Shown: piece by piece, positions 62,031 to 64,000 of the stretch
Numbering within the stretch: position 1 is the stretch's first letter
Layout: each line of letters begins with the position of its first letter
Assembly: GCA_003161615.1 (NCBI GenBank)
Contig: PMOB01000016.1
Span: forward strand, 1 to 64,000
Direction: 5' to 3'
Origin: Actinomycetota bacterium
GTDB lineage: Bacteria; Actinomycetota; Thermoleophilia; Gaiellales; Gaiellaceae
Length of the DNA stretch: 64,000 nt
The notes under the pieces: model-generated
What the model was told of the DNA's origin: nothing
Databases searched by the model: none
What the model saw: the letters and a program-made list of their open reading frames with translations, nothing else
Translations under genes and position numbers: made by a program

Positions 62031-63158
62031 ATGAATCCCCGTTCCGCAGCACGCCGCTTCCTGCCCCTGCTCGTCGCTGCCGTCATTGGTGGCGGCGCCG
62101 GCGTGGCCGCCTACGCCTTGAGCAGTCACGGCTCCCCCACCGTTACGACGAAGGTCGTCGTCCCGGCCCAGAACGCCTCGTCGACTTCGAGCAGCAACAC
62201 GCTCGCGCAGGACTACGCGGCGGACGCACCCGGCGTCGTCGATATCACCGTCACGTCGAACGGAAGCTCCGGCTCGAGCGGCGGCGGCGGCTTCAACCCG
62301 TTCGGGATCCCGAACCAGCAGCAGCCGCAGCAGAAGCAGCAGGCTGAGGGAACGGGCTTCGTGATCGACACGAAGGGCGACATCCTCACCGCGGAGCACG
62401 TCGTGACCGGCGCGAACTCGATCAAGGTCCAGTTCCAGGACGGCTCGACGACGACCGCAACCCTCGTCGGCACGGATACGTCGACCGACAGCGCCGTGAT
62501 TCACGTCAACGTCGACGCATCGAAGCTCCATCCGCTCGCGCTCGGCGATTCCTCCGCCGTCCTGCCCGGCCAGGACGTCGCGGCGATCGGTAGCCCGTTC
62601 GGATTGCCCGAGACGTTGACCGCCGGGATCGTCAGCGCGGTCAACCGCGACATCACCGCCCCGAACCAGTTCTCGATCTCCGGCGCCATCCAGACCGACG
62701 CGGCGATCAACCACGGCAACTCCGGCGGCCCCCTCATCGACGTCGCCACGAACACCGTGATCGGGATCAACGATCAGATCGAGAGCGACACCAACGACAA
62801 CTCCGGCGTCGGCTTCGCTGTCCCGATCAACGCGGCGAAGGCGACCGCGCGGACGCTGATCTCCGGCGGAACCGTCCGGCACGCCTTCATGGGCGTCGAG
62901 ATCGGCGACGCGCCGAACGCCGCCGGCGCCAAGGTCGGGCACGTCGAGCCCGGTTCACCCGCCGCGAAGGCCGGTCTCAAGGCAGGGGACATCGTCACCT
63001 CCTGGAACGGCACGGCCATCCACAACTCGGACGGTCTCACGTCGTCGGTGACCGCCTCCAAGCCCGGTGACACCGTCAAGCTCACCGTCGACCGGAACGG
63101 CGCGACGAAGCACCTCACCATGAAGCTCGGCGTCCAGCCGTCGCATCCCTCCTCGTAG
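62031..63158 (+). CDS. htrA: HtrA/DegP-type serine protease with PDZ domain
   Basis: 375 residues. Membrane anchor/signal ~10-30; Ser/Gln-rich linker (~46-105); trypsin-like domain with His123 (LTAEHVVTG), Asp153 (STDSAVIHV) and Ser231 (NHGNSGGPLID); PDZ ~275-365 (HAFMGVEIGDAPNAAGAKVGHVEPGSPAAKAGLKAGD, in pieces). Extracytoplasmic quality-control protease of the S1C family. AAGGAG lies about ten bases before the ATG. The 136 bases upstream (61895-62030) contain no clear operator. Confidence 0.93.
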   Translation: MNPRSAARRFLPLLVAAVIGGGAGVAAYALSSHGSPTVTTKVVVPAQNASSTSSSNTLAQDYAADAPGVVDITVTSNGSSGSSGGGGFNPFGIPNQQQPQQKQQAEGTGFVIDTKGDILTAEHVVTGANSIKVQFQDGSTTTATLVGTDTSTDSAVIHVNVDASKLHPLALGDSSAVLPGQDVAAIGSPFGLPETLTAGIVSAVNRDITAPNQFSISGAIQTDAAINHGNSGGPLIDVATNTVIGINDQIESDTNDNSGVGFAVPINAAKATARTLISGGTVRHAFMGVEIGDAPNAAGAKVGHVEPGSPAAKAGLKAGDIVTSWNGTAIHNSDGLTSSVTASKPGDTVKLTVDRNGATKHLTMKLGVQPSHPSS

Positions 63159-63170
63159 CTTCCTGCACAG

Positions 63171-63196
63171 CGGGGCGCGGCGAACGTCGCGCCCCG
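63171..63196. terminator. bidirectional terminator hairpin
   Basis: Stem of 11 pairs (63171-63181 with 63186-63196, one G-U) closed by a GAAC tetraloop, CGGGGCGCGGC / GTCGCGCCCCG. It sits between two convergent genes (htrA and the cytochrome b) in a 45-base gap, so it can stop transcription from both sides. Confidence 0.7.
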
Positions 63197-63203
63197 GCTC
63201 CTC

Positions 63204-63806
63204 CTACTCGAAGATCTTCCAGCGGCCGTGATGCCGCTTCGCCCAGTCCTCGCGCACGGTCCCCAGCACCATGCCGTGCAGCGCATGCCGGGTCGCAGGA
63301 TGGATCAGCGTGAGGTAGAGGTGGCCGAGCAGCAGGACGAGCGAGATGTAGAGGAGCCCGTCGTGGAGGAGCACGGTGCTGGCGAAGCGGAAACGCGTGT
63401 CCTGCTCCCCGGCCCAGAGCAGCAGTCCCGAGACGAGGAAGAGGATCACGAACGCCGCCGTGAGAATGGCGTTGAGCTTTTGGCCGGCGTTGAAGCGGTC
63501 CTGCTCGCGCGGCCGGCGCCCGCGCAGCCAGTTGACGTCCTCCCGCTCGAACACGTCGAGCTCGCGCGCCAGCCTCAGCATCCCGCGGCGGTCGCCGAGC
63601 AGCACGATCAGGATGAGCGCCGCCACCCAGCCGATTCCGCCCCAGAAGTGAATGTTCTTGATCAGCGGCCGCCGCCCGACGTCCACCGAGAGCGAGGGCA
63701 GGTAGAGGATCAGCCCGGTCGTGAGAAGGAGGAAGAATCCCGTCGCATTCACCCAGTGGAGCGTCCGCTCGGTGCGCGAGAAACGCCGGATGTAGCCGGG
63801 CTTCAC
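63204..63806 (-). CDS. membrane cytochrome b (formate dehydrogenase gamma / b561 type)
   Basis: 200 residues from GTG 63804-63806 (VKPGYIRRFSRTERTLHWVNATGF), overlapping the stop of the molybdoenzyme gene (GTGA). Four membrane helices with heme-ligand histidines: RTLHWVNATG, IHFWGGIGW, LLHDGLLYISLVLLLGHLY and LIHPATRHALHGM. Family members carry two b hemes and exchange electrons with quinone. Overlap with a sulfite-oxidase-like gene suggests the two form one membrane-bound redox enzyme. Confidence 0.88.
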   Translation of the reverse strand: MKPGYIRRFSRTERTLHWVNATGFFLLLTTGLILYLPSLSVDVGRRPLIKNIHFWGGIGWVAALILIVLLGDRRGMLRLARELDVFEREDVNWLRGRRPREQDRFNAGQKLNAILTAAFVILFLVSGLLLWAGEQDTRFRFASTVLLHDGLLYISLVLLLGHLYLTLIHPATRHALHGMVLGTVREDWAKRHHGRWKIFE

Positions 63807-64000
63807 GAGTAGTAGCCGTTGGAGCGGCCGACCCAGGCGTCCCGGTCGTAGCCGAGCAGCTCCCAGTAGCCGTTCCCCGGCTTGGGGACGAGGTTGATCT
63901 CCTCGACCCACTTGACGTTCTTGTAGCCGTACATGTCGGGGATCACGACCCGGACGGGCGCGCCGTGCTCCTGCAGGAGCGGCTTGCCGTCCATCTCCCA
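63803..64000 (-). CDS. molybdopterin oxidoreductase (sulfite oxidase/MsrP-like), partial at right edge
   Basis: Only the C-terminal 65 residues are inside the window; the gene starts beyond base 64000. WEMDGKPLLQEHGAPVRVVI, then DMYGYKNVKWVEEI and GYWELLGYDRDAWVG are the typical end of the oxidoreductase molybdopterin-binding domain (YedY/MsrP, sulfite oxidase group). Coupled by overlap to the cytochrome b gene, which would act as its membrane partner, as MsrQ does for MsrP although that partner is of a different family. Substrate unknown. Confidence 0.88.
   Translation of the reverse strand, partial: WEMDGKPLLQEHGAPVRVVIPDMYGYKNVKWVEEINLVPKPGNGYWELLGYDRDAWVGRSNGYYS

Noticed and set aside
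1-64000. tRNA, rRNA, insertion sequences, phage genes or a replication origin
   Set aside because: None recognised on either strand; intergenic gaps are too short or lack the required conserved sequences.

Overview
The window is GC-rich DNA, densely coding with very short gaps and many 1-4 base start/stop overlaps. It looks like a deep-branching actinobacterium. The block rpmE - DUF1385 - prfA - prmC - tsaC - wecA - AtpZ/AtpI-like - atpB-E-F-H-A is the classical actinobacterial order around the ATP synthase. The compact genes and the accessory content suggest something like Thermoleophilia (Gaiellales/Solirubrobacterales). That placement is an inference from gene order and style, not from a marker-gene comparison.

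Layout. 1-13.7 kb (minus strand): ATP synthase genes, WecA-type sugar-phosphate transferase, a secreted phosphoesterase, upp, glyA, tsaC, prmC, prfA, an OsmC-like protein, DUF1385, rpmE and a threonine/serine dehydratase. 13.7-21.8 kb: a secreted unknown, a two-component system, the etfB-etfA-ETF:quinone oxidoreductase operon and a LysM/transglycosylase wall enzyme. 21.9-25.9 kb: a crotonase and a B12-dependent acyl-CoA mutase (small and large subunits) whose specificity residues are those of isobutyryl-CoA mutase, with a broken beta-propeller gene between the two subunits.

26.1-39.6 kb (plus strand) is the most distinctive region. It encodes four secreted proteins with a SipW-type signal/strand signature (TasA/camelysin-like), an ER-type (Ser/His) signal peptidase inside the run, a two-helix membrane protein with a large external domain and no output domain, a further protein with the TasA-like C-terminal strand, and a 1448-residue Ig-repeat surface protein. 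Three of the secreted proteins share copies of one ~60-residue module. I read this as a self-contained extracellular fibre/matrix assembly locus.

39.6-49.5 kb: cobalamin adenosyltransferase (cofactor supply for the mutase), a membrane protein fused to a spermidine-synthase-like domain, a GNAT enzyme, a PAS-LuxR regulator, acyl-CoA dehydrogenase, an HD-GYP response regulator, 3-hydroxyacyl-CoA dehydrogenase, a hydrolase, thiolase and an M42 peptidase. With the ETF genes and the crotonase these supply a full set of beta-oxidation/short-chain acyl-CoA steps feeding electrons to quinone. 49.5-55.6 kb: a tightly overlapped ACT-trpE-G-D-C/F-B-A operon of unusually short enzymes. 55.9-61.9 kb: an aa3-like oxidase cluster (COX2-like cupredoxin, ctaC, ctaD, ctaE, ctaG, a 37-residue membrane peptide) facing a sulfocyanin-like blue copper protein. 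CtaD lacks the usual D- and K-channel entry residues. 62.0-64 kb: an HtrA-type protease, and a membrane cytochrome b overlapping a molybdopterin oxidoreductase that runs off the right edge.

No rRNA, tRNA, CRISPR, insertion sequence or phage gene was recognised. No stretch longer than 300 bases lacks a candidate gene; 42113-42614 holds only one weak candidate.
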